In this document: positions 32,381 through 54,600 of the stretch, one piece after another
Position numbering within the stretch: position 1 is the first letter of the stretch
Layout: each line of letters opens with the position of its first letter
Source: Pleodorina starrii
Taxonomy: Eukaryota > Chlorophyta > Chlorophyceae > Chlamydomonadales > Volvocaceae
Direction of reading: 5' to 3'
Length of the DNA: 64,000 nucleotides
Assembly: GCA_030267565.1 (NCBI GenBank)
Contig: BRXU01000027.1
Location: forward strand, 915,001 to 979,000
Translations under genes and position numbers: made by a program
Notes under the pieces: generated by a model
Told to the model about the DNA's origin: nothing
What the model saw: the letters and a program-made list of their open reading frames with translations, nothing else
Database searches by the model: none

Positions 32381-35300
32381 ATGTTGGCGCATCAGCTGAA
32401 GTTTCAACCCTGCAGCTTACGGCGCCAGGCGCCAGGCCCTCGCAATCTAGCTGTATGCCCAGTAGCAGTTCACCAACCCGTTAACCCATGCGGACCTGCG
32501 CGATCAGCATGCCCAGAGCCGCATGGGCCGCCACGCCACCAGCTTACGGTCGCGCACGCCAGTCGACGGGGGCGGCCACCGGGCCCGGCAGAGGAACCAA
32601 CTCCGGAAGTCGTCGATGACGAATTCTTCTTGGATGAAGACGAGGATTACGCATTGGACGAGGAGGAGGACGGCCAGTTTGTCGAGCAGTTGGACCCGAT
32701 GTCCAGAAAACTTATGGGCATTAAAGTTCCGGACGAGGACGAATACGAAGAGGACGAGGAATTCGATGGACCCGAGGACGAGGGCGTACTAGAGGAGGCT
32801 GCAGAAGCAGGTGGGGGGAGCTGTCGGCCTTTCGCCCATGCGCGCAGGCGCCGCCGCAGTTGTCGCAAGCGAGCCGCTGATGCAATTTGTCACACGGCGT
32901 CCTGCATTTTCGAAAACGCACAAATCGAAATGCAGACCGCGACGGGGCTGCGGCGGACGACGTCGGGGAGCCGTCGACTTCGTACCCCGAACCGCCGGAC
33001 CGGGTCTACCGCGCAGCGGACCTGTTCGGCGACTCCGCAGTGCTGGACGCAGCGCTCTGGCTTGCTTCGAGTGAGTCGTGTGTGCTTGCGCGCTGGGCAG
33101 GCTGTGGCCGCGGGGATGCGGGGTCGGCCGTGTGCTGTGAGACGGGTGTGCAGGTCCTCCACCGCTTTTGAGGGCCTATCCGGCGGCAGCGGCGAAGGCG
33201 ACTGAATACCCCATGGCATGACTGCGACAGTGGATATCTTTGGACGTGTTCCAGACCCTTCGCCAGCCCGTGAGGCCGCGGGTTTGGATTCGCACGTGAC
33301 CGCATCGCCGACGGTTGGGTTCGTAAGGGTTGAGCTTCAGCGTTGCGGCAGGCACTAAGCGATTCCAGATAAGTCGTAGCCCGCTGTGGGAACCTCTCCG
33401 AGTCGCGCTCCCCCTCGTCCCGACAGGTTACCCCGATGTGCTGGTTACGGGCCTGCAGAGCAACCCGCACCTGGTGAGGAGGCGCGCATGACATGACGTG
33501 ACGTTGCGTGACGGGGGATGTGCATTTGCATGTGGGTGTCGGCTTGCGCATCAAGTAAGAGGAACTGCGCTTCTGCTGTGCGGCACTTGTGTGTGTGGTG
33601 GAGCCTTGCACGTGGAGCCTTGCACGTCACTGTGCAAGGCCGCACGCATTTGCCGTCGTGTCGCGAAACGCCCCGCGACCGCTAAGCGCGCGCGCATATA
33701 TTGGGCGGGGTGATGGCGGCGACTCAACGGGACTGTTCACACCGCGTGGAGGTACCGGCGTGCGCTCGGCACTTGCTTACCCGGGGGACCTCACGGACCA
33801 TTCAAGCTCCGGGCGGCGCCTTGCACGCACAGCCTTGCACGATTGATTAAAGACACATCGGCGACAGCAACCGCAGGAACAGAAACAGAAGCAGCAGCAG
33901 CAGCTAAGCCGCGACGGGCCGCGCCTCAATCACCCGACCTACCCATCCGGTCTTGGCTATAAATGGTTGCTGCAACCTGTTCCAAGGACGCATCGCACCA
34001 AAACCCCTAACACCTGACGCCGCCCGCCCCTCACATCGTCGCGCCCGGTCAGGTGGTCCCGGGCGACCTGTTCGTGCTGCACCCCGGGCTGACGGCCGAC
34101 GGCGAGCTGCAGGCGATTTCGGTCGCGGTGGAGCAGGGGGCGACGATCATCGTGGCACCCAAGGTGGAGGCGGGGGACCCGGGGCTGGACCCCGCGCCCG
34201 ACCCGGTGGCCGCGGCGGGGATACTGCCCGACGAGGTGCCGCTGGTCCGGGTGGACGACACGATGGCGATGGGCGCACGGCTAGCGGCGGCGTTCTACGG
34301 TACGGGGCGCGACCGAGCGGGCGGGCGCTGGGGCCGTGTGCGAGTTGTGCGGGTGGTGATGGTGGCGGCGAGGGCGGGCGATAAGTGGGTTTGGTGGGGC
34401 TCAGGGGCCAGTGTGGGGTTGGGTTGTCTAAGCGGGTGGGTTGTGCGCCGTCGTGGGCGAAAAGTGGTCGGCCAAGAGCGGGGGCTGATGTGTTGGTCGG
34501 CCCGGCGCGCATGCCGGGGCGTGGAAGAAGGGAGCGGACCCCGCCTCTTCACGGGACCAGGCAGGCGTTCGGCTGATCAGGCGCGTGTCCGGGGTGGTAT
34601 CAATGTCGCGGGCTGTATCGGCGGGCGGCCGGCGCGGGAGTGGGAGTGGGATTCCGCGCTGCTTTGCGTCAGCGACGTGCGTCGCCTCACAGTTCGTGCC
34701 GCCCGCTGCGTGTCTCCCGCTCCCGCTCACTCCCCGTGCCCCGCGTCCTCCCGCCCCCTCCCGGCCGGCCTCCCGCACAGAAACCCCCTCTGCCAACATG
34801 GTCACTGTGGGGGTGATGGGGCTGCTGGGCAAGACCACCACCGCCTGGCTCATCCGGGGGATATTGGAGGAGCTGGGGCAGACGGCGGGGCTCATGTCCA
34901 CCATTGAACACGCCATCGCGGAGGACAGGTGCGGGCGTGGTTGCGGGTGTACGCGGTGGATGTCTGTGTGTGCAGGGGGGGGTTGCGGGCGTGAGGGCGG
35001 GTGGGAAGGAAAAACAATCGGTGTGTGGGGTGGGTGGGTGGGTGGGTGGGAGAGGGTGTGACGGCACCGCAGCACGCACCAGAACGAGGCGCGGCCAGCA
35101 AGGGTAAGGGCCGCAAGCTGCGTCGCTGTGTGGGGCTTGTCACCCCCCACACAGCGGGGCAGTGCGCTCTGTGGGTTGTGCTAGCCCGCAGGGGCAGTGC
35201 GCTCTGCGGGTTAGCACAAACGCTGTGGGAGGGAGGGCACCGCCGGTTGGCGTTGGGTACGCGAGCGCCATCTTCTGGTTGTGGAGTGGCCGTCGGCACA

Positions 35301-38300
35301 CTTGGCCCCACCTCGCCGGGCCTGACCCCGCCTCGCCTCGCCTCCTGGCACACACCGCGTTTGTTCCCTACCCCCCCGCCCCACCCTGCTGCCAGGTTGG
35401 ACGAGGACGGGTATCTGTGGGAGCCCATGGAGGAAGACCCGTCGGCGGAGCGGGAGTCGTCGGTGCCGTTCAAGCTCATACCCTACGCGGGTGAGGAGCC
35501 GCTGCAGCGGCGGGAGGGTGGGCAGGCGGGAGGGGGAGGGGGGAACCGCAGGTGTGGTGGCAGGCCCGAGCCAGGTCGTGCCGCGAGGACGGCACACCAG
35601 TCGATGGCACAGGGGGAAGGGCTTGATGGACTGCGGTTGTTGGGGAGGGAAATGGGGCGGAGGCGGAGGCGGCACATGTGATCAAGGTGCGGGGCACTGA
35701 GAGGGTTTACACAGCCGGGCACGAACAGCGTCCGTGCTGGGCAGCTGCAGATGGGGCGGTGCGGTGATGGAAGTGCGGCTCGGTGGCTCACGTGCTGATG
35801 GCGGCGGACGGACGAAAGCTGCGGGGACAAGCAACGGCAGACCAACATCAGGGGGACCACTGACATACCTGTGATAGGCGGTCCTACTTGGCCCGCCTGC
35901 ACAGCCCGCCTGCACAGCCTGTATCGTGGGATTTCCGACACAGTCCGCCGCGCCGACTTTCAGCCCTCGGAGGAATGCAGGCCCGCACCGCGGGGGACCG
36001 CGCATGTCTCATCGCGGCGCTGCCGCCACCCCTCCGAACCCGGACCCGGACCCATAGTTGTGTCTATTTCGCGGGCGCGCGCCCCCTTCCCCCTCCACTG
36101 GCCCCCATGTGTTCGGCTGCCTCACTCTCCCCCTCTCCCCCTCCCCTCTGTGCCGCACTGCAGGCAAGTACGTGCAGCACTACAAGGACACAGTGCCCGG
36201 CCTCAACGCCCAGAAGATCCTGGCGGGCATGCGGGACCGGGGCGCGGGAGTGGCGGTCATGGAGATGGGGACAAAGGTGCGGTCAGCGCTCCGCCCTCCT
36301 CTTCCCTTCTCGACCGTTCTCCGAACCTCCCCGAACCTCATCCAGGTTCATTCCCGAAACCGCCCCTCCTCCCACTGCCCTCACCCGCCCCCAACCACCG
36401 CCCACCTCTCCCGCTGTCTTTGGACTGTTGTACTTCCTCCCCCGTGTACTTCCTCCCCCTTCCCAAGCCACCTCCCTCCCACCCCCTCCCTCCCACTCAC
36501 CCGCTCCTCTCCCCGTGCTCCTCCCCCCCAGAGCCTGGCGGTGGGCACCTACGACTACGTGGACGTCAACGTGGCGGTGGTGACGAGCCTGTCGCTGAGG
36601 CTGGGGTTGCCGGCCAGCCAGCAGCCCGAGGAGCGCGCGGACGAGGTTCGCGCCGCCTCGGAGCTGGCCATGACGACTCTGGAGGCCAAGCTGCAGGACG
36701 CGGACACGCAGGTTCTGGTGGTGAATGCGGACGACCCGGCCACGTCGGAGCTGCTGAGGCGGCTGGACGGCGCGGTGCCGGTGGTGACGTTTGGGCTGGC
36801 CAACTCGCGTGCGGACGTGTTCGTGGAGAACTACAAGAACAACATCTGGGAGACGGAGGTGCGGAGGAAGACGGGGGGGGGAAGGGATGGGGGGAGTTTG
36901 GTGATGGGGGGAGGGGGAGGGAGGGCGTGGCTGCGATAGGCCGTTGGTCTTGGTGGGGGAGACAGGCAGGCAGGCAGGCAGGTGGGTCTGCCTGGCGATA
37001 GCCCGCAGAGGTCAAAACCTCTTCCAAGCACGGCCAAGGAAGCCACCCCGCCATGTGCCAACACACCGTCACGTGACTTCTTCCGCAGCCGGCCCCCACC
37101 GTGTTGCCAATTCGCCTCAAGCTCACTCAAACAACCTCCCCCCCCATCTGCCCGTGTTTCTTCCCCCGCGCCCGCAGCTCATCATTCGGACGCCCACGGG
37201 CCGGCTGCAGATCATCACCAACCTGCTGGGCCGCCACAACGCCTACAACCTGGTGGCGGCGGTGGCCACGGGGGTGGCGCTCAAGGCGCCCCTGCAGTCC
37301 ATCGTCGCCGGAATAGAGGCGGTGGAGATCCCCGGCAGGCAAGCCGGGCAGCGGGCTGGCCGTGCGGTGTGTTCCTCCGCTTTATTTTTTTCCATCTCCG
37401 AGCGTCATGATGGAAGGCCTTGTTTGAGCGGTCGGGGGAAGCGCTCCCACGCTGCCACGCGCGACGTCCAGCGGCGGCTCTCGGCACGGCCGACGGCGTT
37501 CAGTGTTTCTGCCGCATAATGACGGCACAGCTTCCGTTTGCATCGTCTGGCCCACGTCTGAGCTGCTGACCCGCGCTGATGACCCGTGCTGTTCTGTGCT
37601 GTGCTGCGCAGGTCGGAGATCATCGACGAGGGCCAGGAGTTCAGTGTGGTGGTGGACGCCGCTCGGAACCCGGACACGCTGGCCTCAATGTTGGATGCGC
37701 TACGGCAGGGCGGGGCGCGACAGGTACGCACACACAGCACGAACTCACCACGGGCGCGTACATCTGCCGCCACGGATCCACCACGCCGTGTTTTGTTTTG
37801 TCTGCGACGTGCACACCAGCCAGGGCTGCCCGCCCGCGCAAGCCGCCGGGGTGCATCACAGCATCAGGCCCCCCGCAACCCAACCCGCCGCATTCCGCCC
37901 ACCTCGCCCCGGTCTGCGCGCCGTGATCCCGTGACCCGCGGCGCAGATCTTCACCGTGTTTGGCTGTTCTGGCGACGAGGACCCCTCCCTCCGCCCCAAG
38001 ATGGGCGCCGTGGCTCACGCCAAGTCGGACTATGTGATCGTGACCAACGAGAACCCCCGACTGGAGGACCCCGCCAAGGTGGTGGCGGACATTGTGGCGG
38101 GCTTCCCGGACGACATCATCAACCGCTACTCGGCCTACGCCTACTTCCCCTTCCAGGACCAGGGCCGCACGCCGCTGTGGTTCGAGCCCTACCTGCAGAA
38201 GGCACAGCGCGACAACAAGCGGTGCGTTGCGGCGGCGTCCGCGCCCGCGCTGCGGCCCACCGCCCTGCACTGCACTGAGCGTCCACCCCGTGTCTTCGCC

Positions 38301-38845
38301 GTGTCCAAAGCGCCTGTGCATCCAGCGCTGTCACCCCTCCTGATACGGTACCGTACTGATTCTTCTAATATGTTACCGTGAACGGGCTCCGGCCTAAACG
38401 TGGATAACCCCTCCCCTCCGGAGGTCGTTGGTGCCGCAACCAGTCCCAGTGACGCATCTCGTCCCTAAACCCCACCCCGCGGCTGCTGCCCCTCCTTGAC
38501 CGCCTCTGCCTCCTGCTCAGGTACATCATGGAGGACCGCTACAGCGCCATCCGCGCCGCCATCGGCACGGCGGGCCCCGATGACGTGGTCCTCCTGACGG
38601 GCAAGGGCGAGCAGGACTGCGTGGAGCACGCGGGCGAGGACGGCAGCATCCTCACCGGCTGGCTGGACGACCGCGTGGAGGCTCGCAACGCGCTGTCCAA
38701 GCTCAAGTACCTGAAGCAGATCCCCAAGTTCAACCGGGACACGCTGCCCTGGGGCTCGCGCATCGAGACGCTCATGGAGACGCTGGCGGTGGACCCGGGG
38801 GCGTTGTCCCGACCCGGGCCCGTGGACACCGCCGGTGTGGAGTGA
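32381..38845 (+). CDS. PAP11: Plastid MurE-like protein (PAP11 type), degenerate Mur ligase
   Basis: join(32381..32810, 32936..33070, 33427..33473, 34053..34299, 34781..34928, 35396..35490, 36164..36276, 36532..36858, 37178..37338, 37612..37723, 37947..38221, 38521..38845) gives 2415 nt, 804 residues, with all phases closing. It starts with a transit-like region and an acidic segment (80-140), as in plant PAP11/MURE, a subunit associated with the plastid-encoded RNA polymerase. Mur-ligase landmarks: VPGDLFVLHPG, P-loop GLLGKTTT (300-307, normally GTNGKTTT), NADDP, LLGRHNAYNLVAA, IPGRSEIIDEGQEF, VFGCSGDEDPSLRPKMG, TNENPR (638-643) and LLTGKGE. The usual EVSSHAL is EMGTKSL and the N...DHLDFHG block is missing, so ligase activity is doubtful. 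The intron after 37338 has a GC donor (AG|gcaagc). The start at 32381 is the first ATG of the open frame. Confidence 0.87.
35155..35224. repeat. Tandem/inverted repeat in PAP11 intron
   Basis: GGGGCAGTGCGCTCTG occurs twice about 36 bp apart. GTGCTAGCCCGCA pairs with TGCGGGTTAGCAC across the second copy, giving a potential hairpin (one G-T mismatch) inside the intron between 34928 and 35396. Confidence 0.6.
38337..38410 (+). repeat. Short interspersed motif, third copy, in the last PAP11 intron
   Basis: GGGCTCCGGCCTAAACGTGG then ATAACCC, one base different from the core of the other copies, lying in the PAP11 intron between 38221 and 38521. It is preceded by a GATACGGTACCG string. Confidence 0.65.
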
Positions 38846-39846
38846 GCAGACAACGCAACGCAACCAAGGATTGCGTGGCGCGAGGCAGGGGCGGTGCGGG
38901 ACAGGGACGGATGGGCTGGTGGGCGGATGGCGGTGTGGGGAGCACGAATGCGCGCGGCGGTGTTGCGGTTGGGCAGAGGGGTATTGCCCTTTGCCCAACC
39001 TTTGCCCAGCCAAAGCTATTCCCGCTCGCTCGATAGCATGTCCGATGTGACTCGTCCACGTTTTGCGGTATAGGGAGGTTCGAGGCAAGGGCTGTGTCGG
39101 AGGTGGGAGGTGGAAGGGAGCCTCGGGAACAGGAGGTGTAGGGGGTGATATGCGTTGAAGGTTGGAGCGGGGAGGATTTCGTGCCGGCCGCGGCACTCGA
39201 TGTTTTTATGTTAGCTCACTGCAAACACATGTAACACGGACATGTCTCCAGGTACAAAGTTTCTATGCACGGGACGAAACCCTCCATCTGTAAGGAGACG
39301 AGGGAGGGAGGGGGTATTAGGGTTTTGAGTCTGCAGCCTGCAGGCCTGCTGTAATCCGATGGGGGCCCCTTACTGTAAATCTAGCATCCTATACGCGGGA
39401 TTGCCTGCGCGTCTGTGTCCTGAGACGTTGCGCCAGAGGCCGGCAGCGCTGCCCCAATCATGAACGGAGCCGCCCAGAGTGAAGTAACAGCGAAGTGGAG
39501 CGGAGTGTACGGCATGTAGAGCGCTTTGCGCCTTGGAGCTGGTGCGGCCCTGACACCCCAGCGACCCAACCAACAACCCTTGCTGCCAACGTCGCATCAA
39601 CGCTAAAGGTCCAGGGCAACAACACCCCAACCCGGATGACAGGGCCGAGCCACTTCTCGGCAAGCTGCTGCTGCTGCTTCGCTTCCAACTAACGGGGGCC
39701 GTCGCGTCGTGTCGGCACCCCACCACCGCGCCTCCGTTCTGTAACCGAGTGAAGAAGTCATGGGCCCTCGCAGGCCCCTTAGCCCCAGGCACCCTCCCCA
39801 GTCCACGTATCCACCCCCGCGGGTCAGGGGCCGGGGTCACCCCGCA
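38846..39846. other. Intergenic, convergent 3' ends of PAP11 and DEAH helicase
   Basis: A 1.0-kb stretch with no believable exon. It should carry the 3' UTRs of both convergent genes; see the separate entry for the plus-strand poly(A) signal. Confidence 0.45.
39230..39234 (+). terminator. Putative poly(A) signal TGTAA of PAP11
   Basis: TGTAA, the canonical volvocine polyadenylation signal, lies 385 bp after the PAP11 stop codon in a less GC-rich stretch. A second TGTAA occurs at 39374-39378. Which is used cannot be told from sequence. Confidence 0.5.
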
Positions 39847-48729
<8,883 letters not shown>

Positions 48730-51668
48730 CGGCGGATGGGTGGGGCCTTGTCAACGAGTAACAGGCCCTGCAGTACAAATCATGGCCAACCCTGGGGAAT
48801 TCTGATAGATAGCAGAGTTGTGTCACGAAAAGAAATGCATTTTTGGGACTTCTTGTCGGACAACTTCATCGGACAGCTCGGCGACCGTAGCACCCCGGCT
48901 GATGAAACCGCGTAATGCTGGTAAGCGGTTGCCTTATCATCACATAGAATCCACACAAATCAGGGTGACGATTCGCTGCCCGTTGTCGTACAAGTTCGTA
49001 CAGTTTAAAAAACGCGTTGCCGCCGGACTGCCTGCGCTGCCCTTCCATCCGTGTGTGCGTCCCTCCGGTGGCAGAGATACCAGGGGGAGTGGAAAGTGTT
49101 AAACGCGCTGCACGCACTCCGCTGCAGCGTCGTGGTCTTCGCCATGACCTCCCTGTACAGCCGAGCAGGGCCGAGCCGCCCTTTGTTGGTGCCGTGTGTG
49201 GTGCTTCGGTGTGTTGGTAACCAACCGGAATCAAATTTCGATCTAATGTACTTTTGGTTTCACGGACAGCATGACAGCTCAGGGGGCAAGAGGCCCGAAC
49301 AGCCTCGGAGTGGTGCGACTCGGTCACAAGCGCATTATGTTTGAGGTCATGCCGTGCTGTGTTGTGCCGTACAGCGCCGTACTGTGCTGAGGCCGTGCCG
49401 TGTGTAACCGTGTCGTGCCGTACCAACAAGCTACTGAGCAAAGCGACGCCCGGTCAAAGGCGCCGGTGCCATTCCTCTCCGCACGCATCGCCGATGTTAC
49501 ATCCGCGACCCGCTCCCTTGTGGCTGGCCACCGGCCCGCCCACTCCTCGCAGCCGGAGCGCAACCGGTCTGCTCGTGCAACCAAAAGCTGGGCGCGCTGA
49601 GCAGCAAACGCCAGCCACCCGCAAGAAACCACAACTGGCCCACTCCGCTGCCTGCACGCGCAGCGCAGCACGCACCAGCCGAGCCCAAGCCGAGCCCGTC
49701 CCCAAACCCATGTTTCCACCTCTCACCCGCCCACTCCACTGGACGGCCCAGATGGGACATGGGAGGTGCGGCTCCGTCCCACCTCCGACCCCGCCTGAAC
49801 GCAAAGAACGGGATACCGGCAGGGGAGGGGAGAAACATGGACATCCAACAAATGTCCGCAAGCCCCCAAATCGGCCGCTGACCCGCCATCTCCACACAGC
49901 AAGGAACAGCCCCCCCCCTGGCAGCTCGTTGGCTCGTCTGTCTACGGTTTGTCTCTGTACAAGGCACCTTCACCCCAAGCAGGGGCACAAGGCACTGCCA
50001 GCACGTACACGTAACAAACGTAATGAAACACACAACAGCATATACGGTAAAACCAGGTACGCCAGATGCCCATTCGCCGCTGCGGTCCGGGTCCGGGTCC
50101 GGGGGGGTATCCACCGGGGGGACAGGCCGGAGACCGTCAACGGGTCCGGGTCCGTGGGGGGCCGCGCACGCCGCCAGCTCAGTACGACAATCAGTGTCCC
50201 TCGCAGTGTCGACAGTACCGCGCACACGCTCGTGACATGACGTCATCACCCACATCCACCAACGACCGAAACACACACGGGCACACACACGTCGCCTTGG
50301 CCCTTCCCTTGACAATCACCTGTTCACCTCGCCTTGCCCATTTGCCGGCATCGCCCTCGCCTGAGGTAGGGTCGCGCGCAGCCGCCCACCTCGGCGATGT
50401 AGGACCAATGGACAAGCGGGAGGGGGAGTGCAGCAAACCAGGCGACCGCACGACGGACGGACTGACAGACTGGGACACACACACACACACACACACACGC
50501 ACGCGCATGGCTTACGCGAACTCGTTCGTCCGGGAGGAGGGCCGCAGCCGTCACACACACACATACACACACGCTCGCAGCGCTACCCGCACCACAAGGG
50601 AGGCAGCCGACGTGTGTTCCCGTCCACGGGTCCAACAGTACAATAATGGTACAACCAAGGGTGCCTGGACGCTGCCCCCGGACGAGGAGGCCCCGTCCCG
50701 ATCGGTTGGTTGGTTTTGATTCTTCTTCTTCTTCGCGGCGGCGGCGAAACGCCCCCGTCACAGCATCCATCCTGCCTACCTGTACAAACGCCGGGGCGCA
50801 GAATGCAGTCCTCGCGCCCCCAACGGACAGACGGACGGAGGTCAACGGACAACACACGCAACAACGGACATCCGGTGACAACAAACGAGATATCTACACG
50901 GACGGCATCGGACGGCGCAGAGAGGTCTGCGACACACACACACATACACATGAGGGGGAGAGAGCGAGGGGATGCGAGTTCACGGGCACCACCATCCCTT
51001 CCGTCCGCCACTGGGACGGAGAGAGAGAGACAGGGAGTGTGAGAGAGAGTGTGTGTGAGAGTAAGAGAGTGAGAGAGGGGGTGGGGACCTTCGACATCGC
51101 GCCGTCAGAAGGTCTCGCGGTCTCGTCATCAGGTTTGGGTCCGACAGCCGCCTCAGGCCCCGCATCATCATCATGAGGGTTCATGCCGCCATGTCATGAT
51201 ACGATGATGCGGGTGGGGATGGCGTCACCGAGTGACAAGTACGCACCCTTACTTACTACTACCGGGTATTTTGATGCGCTGTGCACCCTGCCGCGTGTGC
51301 TGTGCTGTGCTTTTGGAGATGAGGAGGCATGGGCTTGCGCCTGTTTCCCATGCATCGCATCCATTGGGCCACTGGTTCCTGTTGATGAGGGCTGTCTCAG
51401 CCCCCCAAAGAACCCCAGAAGCGCCCCCAACAACGCCAAAGGCAGCTGCGGCCGCTGCGTCTCTCGTCTTCGGTCCCAGTCATGCAACAGTTGCTGGCTG
51501 GCTGGCCGGCCACCAGCTGCCGCCGCGCAAGCAAAATGAAATGCAGCTGATATTCGTGCGCCTACGGACAGTCCGCTGGCGGCAGAGCTGTCACTGTGTC
51601 ACAAAAACGCCGCCCACCCTCCGCTCCCCGCTCCCTGCCACTGCCATTGCACTGCACTACACTGCACT
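48730..51668. other. Gene-free, microsatellite-rich interval
   Basis: 2.9 kb between the DEAH-helicase start and the CSK stop. Long open frames exist on both strands but encode only low-complexity Arg/Pro/Thr-rich strings without domains. Repeats seen are (GGTCCG)n about 50083-50107, (AC)n about 50475-50498, (TTC)n about 50716-50732 and GA/GT-rich DNA about 51018-51080. Around 49340-49440, GCCGTGC/GTGCCGTAC motifs recur. The right part is probably the CSK 3' UTR and the left part the helicase promoter. A lineage-specific or non-coding gene cannot be excluded. Confidence 0.55.
50475..50498. repeat. (AC)n microsatellite
   Basis: About twelve AC dinucleotides in the gene-free interval, followed by GCACGCGC. 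Confidence 0.9.
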
Positions 51669-54600
51669 TCAGTTGAGCGCTCCCGGGCCCGGCAGCCAAA
51701 TCTCCACACTCGTCCCCACATCCAGTGTGCCGCTCTGCGCGTTGACCATGTTGAAGGGGTACGACACCGTCAGGTGGCCGCCCGCCTGCTGCGCCAGCTC
51801 CTGAGCAATCTCCACACTCAACACGCCACTGCCCGCCTGCGCGCCACCACCACCACCACCACCACCACCACTCGCCGCCGGCCGCGTCGCGAGTGCAGTC
51901 GCCGCGCCCGCCTCGCCGCCGCGCGAGCCGCCGGCGACGGCAGGGTACGCCGCCGCCGCCGCCGCCGCCGCCACGTGCTGCGATGGCGTGGTGGCGGCGG
52001 ACGCGGTCGTGGCAGTCGTGTGGTGGTGTGCCAGGGAGCGCGAGCGCACGTGCAGTCGCTGCAGGTCCATTCGCCCGCTGTGCAGCAGCTGCACTTGCAC
52101 CCCGGCGCCGTCCTGCCGCGCAGATACGCACACCTGACCACCACGCGGTGTGCACTGCAGCGCAATGTCCAGCATGTAGCCAACCACCTTTTGGACGAGC
52201 GCGCCGTGCACGCCCACCAGCAGCGGCCGGGCAGGCCGCGGGATCAGGCGCGGACCCGCGCCCGCCGAGGACGACGACGCGGCAGCGTCGACGTCGCAAG
52301 CTGCAGCCGCGAGCTCCTCCTGCCGCGCCGCGTCGCCGGCGGGCGCGGGCGGGCGCGGCTTGCCGGCTGCCGCGCCTCCGGCGAGGCGGCGCGGCAGCAC
52401 TGCGGATAGCGGCGAGTTGACGATGAAGCCGATGCCGCTGACGGCCGCCAGCCGGTAGGCCGCCGTCAGGACGCCGGCCATCGCCGACGCCAGGTTCGTA
52501 CTGACCGCCGCCGTCAGCTGGCCGCCAGCGGCGCTGCCATTGACGTGCGCCGGGCCCCAGCCCCACGCCGCCGCACCACCCCCGGGATGCGGCGCGCCGC
52601 CGCGCGGCCGCTCTGCAAGCGCCAGGCTGGGCTTGCCGCGCGAGTCGCAGTGAGGCTCCATCTCCACGTCGATAGTGGCGGTACTGGCGCCCTGCTGGTG
52701 GTGCTGCTCGCGGTGCTGGTGGTGGTGCGAGCCAGGGGGCCTCACCAGAATGCCGGGCTGGGCGACGGACCCCGGACCGCCCCGGCCGCTCACCGACACG
52801 GGCGACGACGGCTGCACGGGCGGCTGGCGTATCGTGAAGGCGTCCGTGACGGCCCCGCCGCCGCCGCCGCTGTTTGCGGTGGCCGCATCGGCTGAGCGGT
52901 CTACGAACGTCACGCGCCCAGGTGACACGGGCGGCGGACCCTGGGTCGTGCCCGGCCTGGGACCGGCAGCTGCGAGACCCTCAGCCGAGGCGTCGTCCGT
53001 TGACGCGGAGGACGCACTGGCGTCGGCGCCGAAGGTGGGCGGCTGCTGTTGCTGCTGTGAGGCCGCGGGTGGCAGCGCGGCTGGGCGCGGCGGCGGCAGC
53101 GACAGCAGCTCTTGCACGGCGGGGCTGGGGTCGCGTGGCAGGGCGCTGGGGCTGCGGAATGGCGGCGCGGGCAGGGCCACCGCAGCGCCGGCGGCCAGGC
53201 CCGGCATGGCCACCGACATGGAGGGGGGCTGCTGCTGCGCGACGCCGCTGCCCGCGGGCCCCGGACCGCCCGGCGGAGGTGGCAGGGAGGCGGAGGCCGC
53301 AGCGCTGGGGCCGTGCAGCGCGTCCTCCAGCTGCCACATCAGATCCTGGAGGCGCTTGCCCTGCACCAGGATGCCCTTGGCCATGTCCTTGTCCGGGTCG
53401 CCGTCCTTGAGGCGCGGCAGCAGCATCGCGCCAAAGGTATTGAGGGTGGACAGCGGGCGCTGCGCCTCCCGAAGCAGCCCCCGCGCCGCCGCGGCCGACA
53501 CCGAGCTCTGTGCCAGCTGCCAGCTCGCCCGCGCGTCCATGCCGCAGGCCTTGGCGAGTAGCGGCACCGCCAGCCGCAAGCACTGGAGCTCCTCGTCTGG
53601 GAGGAGGGTGGGCATTTCAAGAAATCAAGGCGCCGGCGGCCCCGGGGAGGCAGGGTGCGGTTGTGGGCTTGGTGCATGGCCGTAGCGCAAATATCGCGCA
53701 TCACTGGCAGTGCCATGGGCCGTGCTCGTCTCGGGCACTGCCTCTTGTTAAGGCAGGTGCTTGACGGCGCTTCCGCCAGGAAAGGCAACTCGGCAGACAG
53801 AACCGCAAGGTGGACGTCTTTGCCCCGCAGGAGAGGCCTTTCATCCTACTGCCCCCTTTTGTTCCTGTCCTACAATCCAAATCCACATCGGGTGGATGCA
53901 TACCGCTGGCCAAGGACAGAAAGGCCCGAGCGGCCCCAACGGGCTTCCGTGCCCTTCAAACGGACAAGGTTCACCGGTCCACCCATCTCCGCGCCCTTAA
54001 CCCCGCCCCCGCCCTCCACCAGCCCCCACCGCGCAACCTCTCCCCGGCTCACCGGTCAGGCTCCTGCGCGGCAGCGCCTGCAGCGAGCCCCACTCCAGCA
54101 ACGACGACGACGAGGACGACGACGACGGCGCCGCCGCCGCCATCCCGCCGCCCAACGCGTCACTGCCGCCCAGCCCAGCCGGCAGCGCAACGCCCGGCGC
54201 TGCTCCTCCCCCTCCTCCTCCTCCACCCGACAGCTGCGCTCCAACCGCCACCTCCTGCTGCTGTTGCTGCTGCTGCTGCCCCACGGGCGCCTCCCGCAGT
54301 CTGTCCCTGTCCCTGTTGTCCCTGTGTTGCTCCCAGTGGTGGCTGTCTGTCTCCAGCTCCGGCTGCATCTCCACCACCAGCAGCCCCACCAGCACCCCGC
54401 AGTCAACCAGGGGGAACACCAGGCAGGAGGAGGAGGGCAGGGCCACAACCTCGCGGTGGCGCAGGCAGTCCTCGATCATGGCGCTGGGGTCCACAGCCGC
54501 AGAGCCGCCCTGAAGCGCCCAAGACTGCTCCTGTTGGGGAGCCGGAAGAGGGGAAATGGAAGGAGGCGGGGAGGTGGTGAGCTGCATGTGGGTTGAGCTG

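Noticed and set aside
49341..50240. Plus-strand open frame of about 300 codons in the gene-free interval
   Set aside because: Low-complexity Pro/Arg/Thr-rich translation, no domain, no start context, microsatellites inside.
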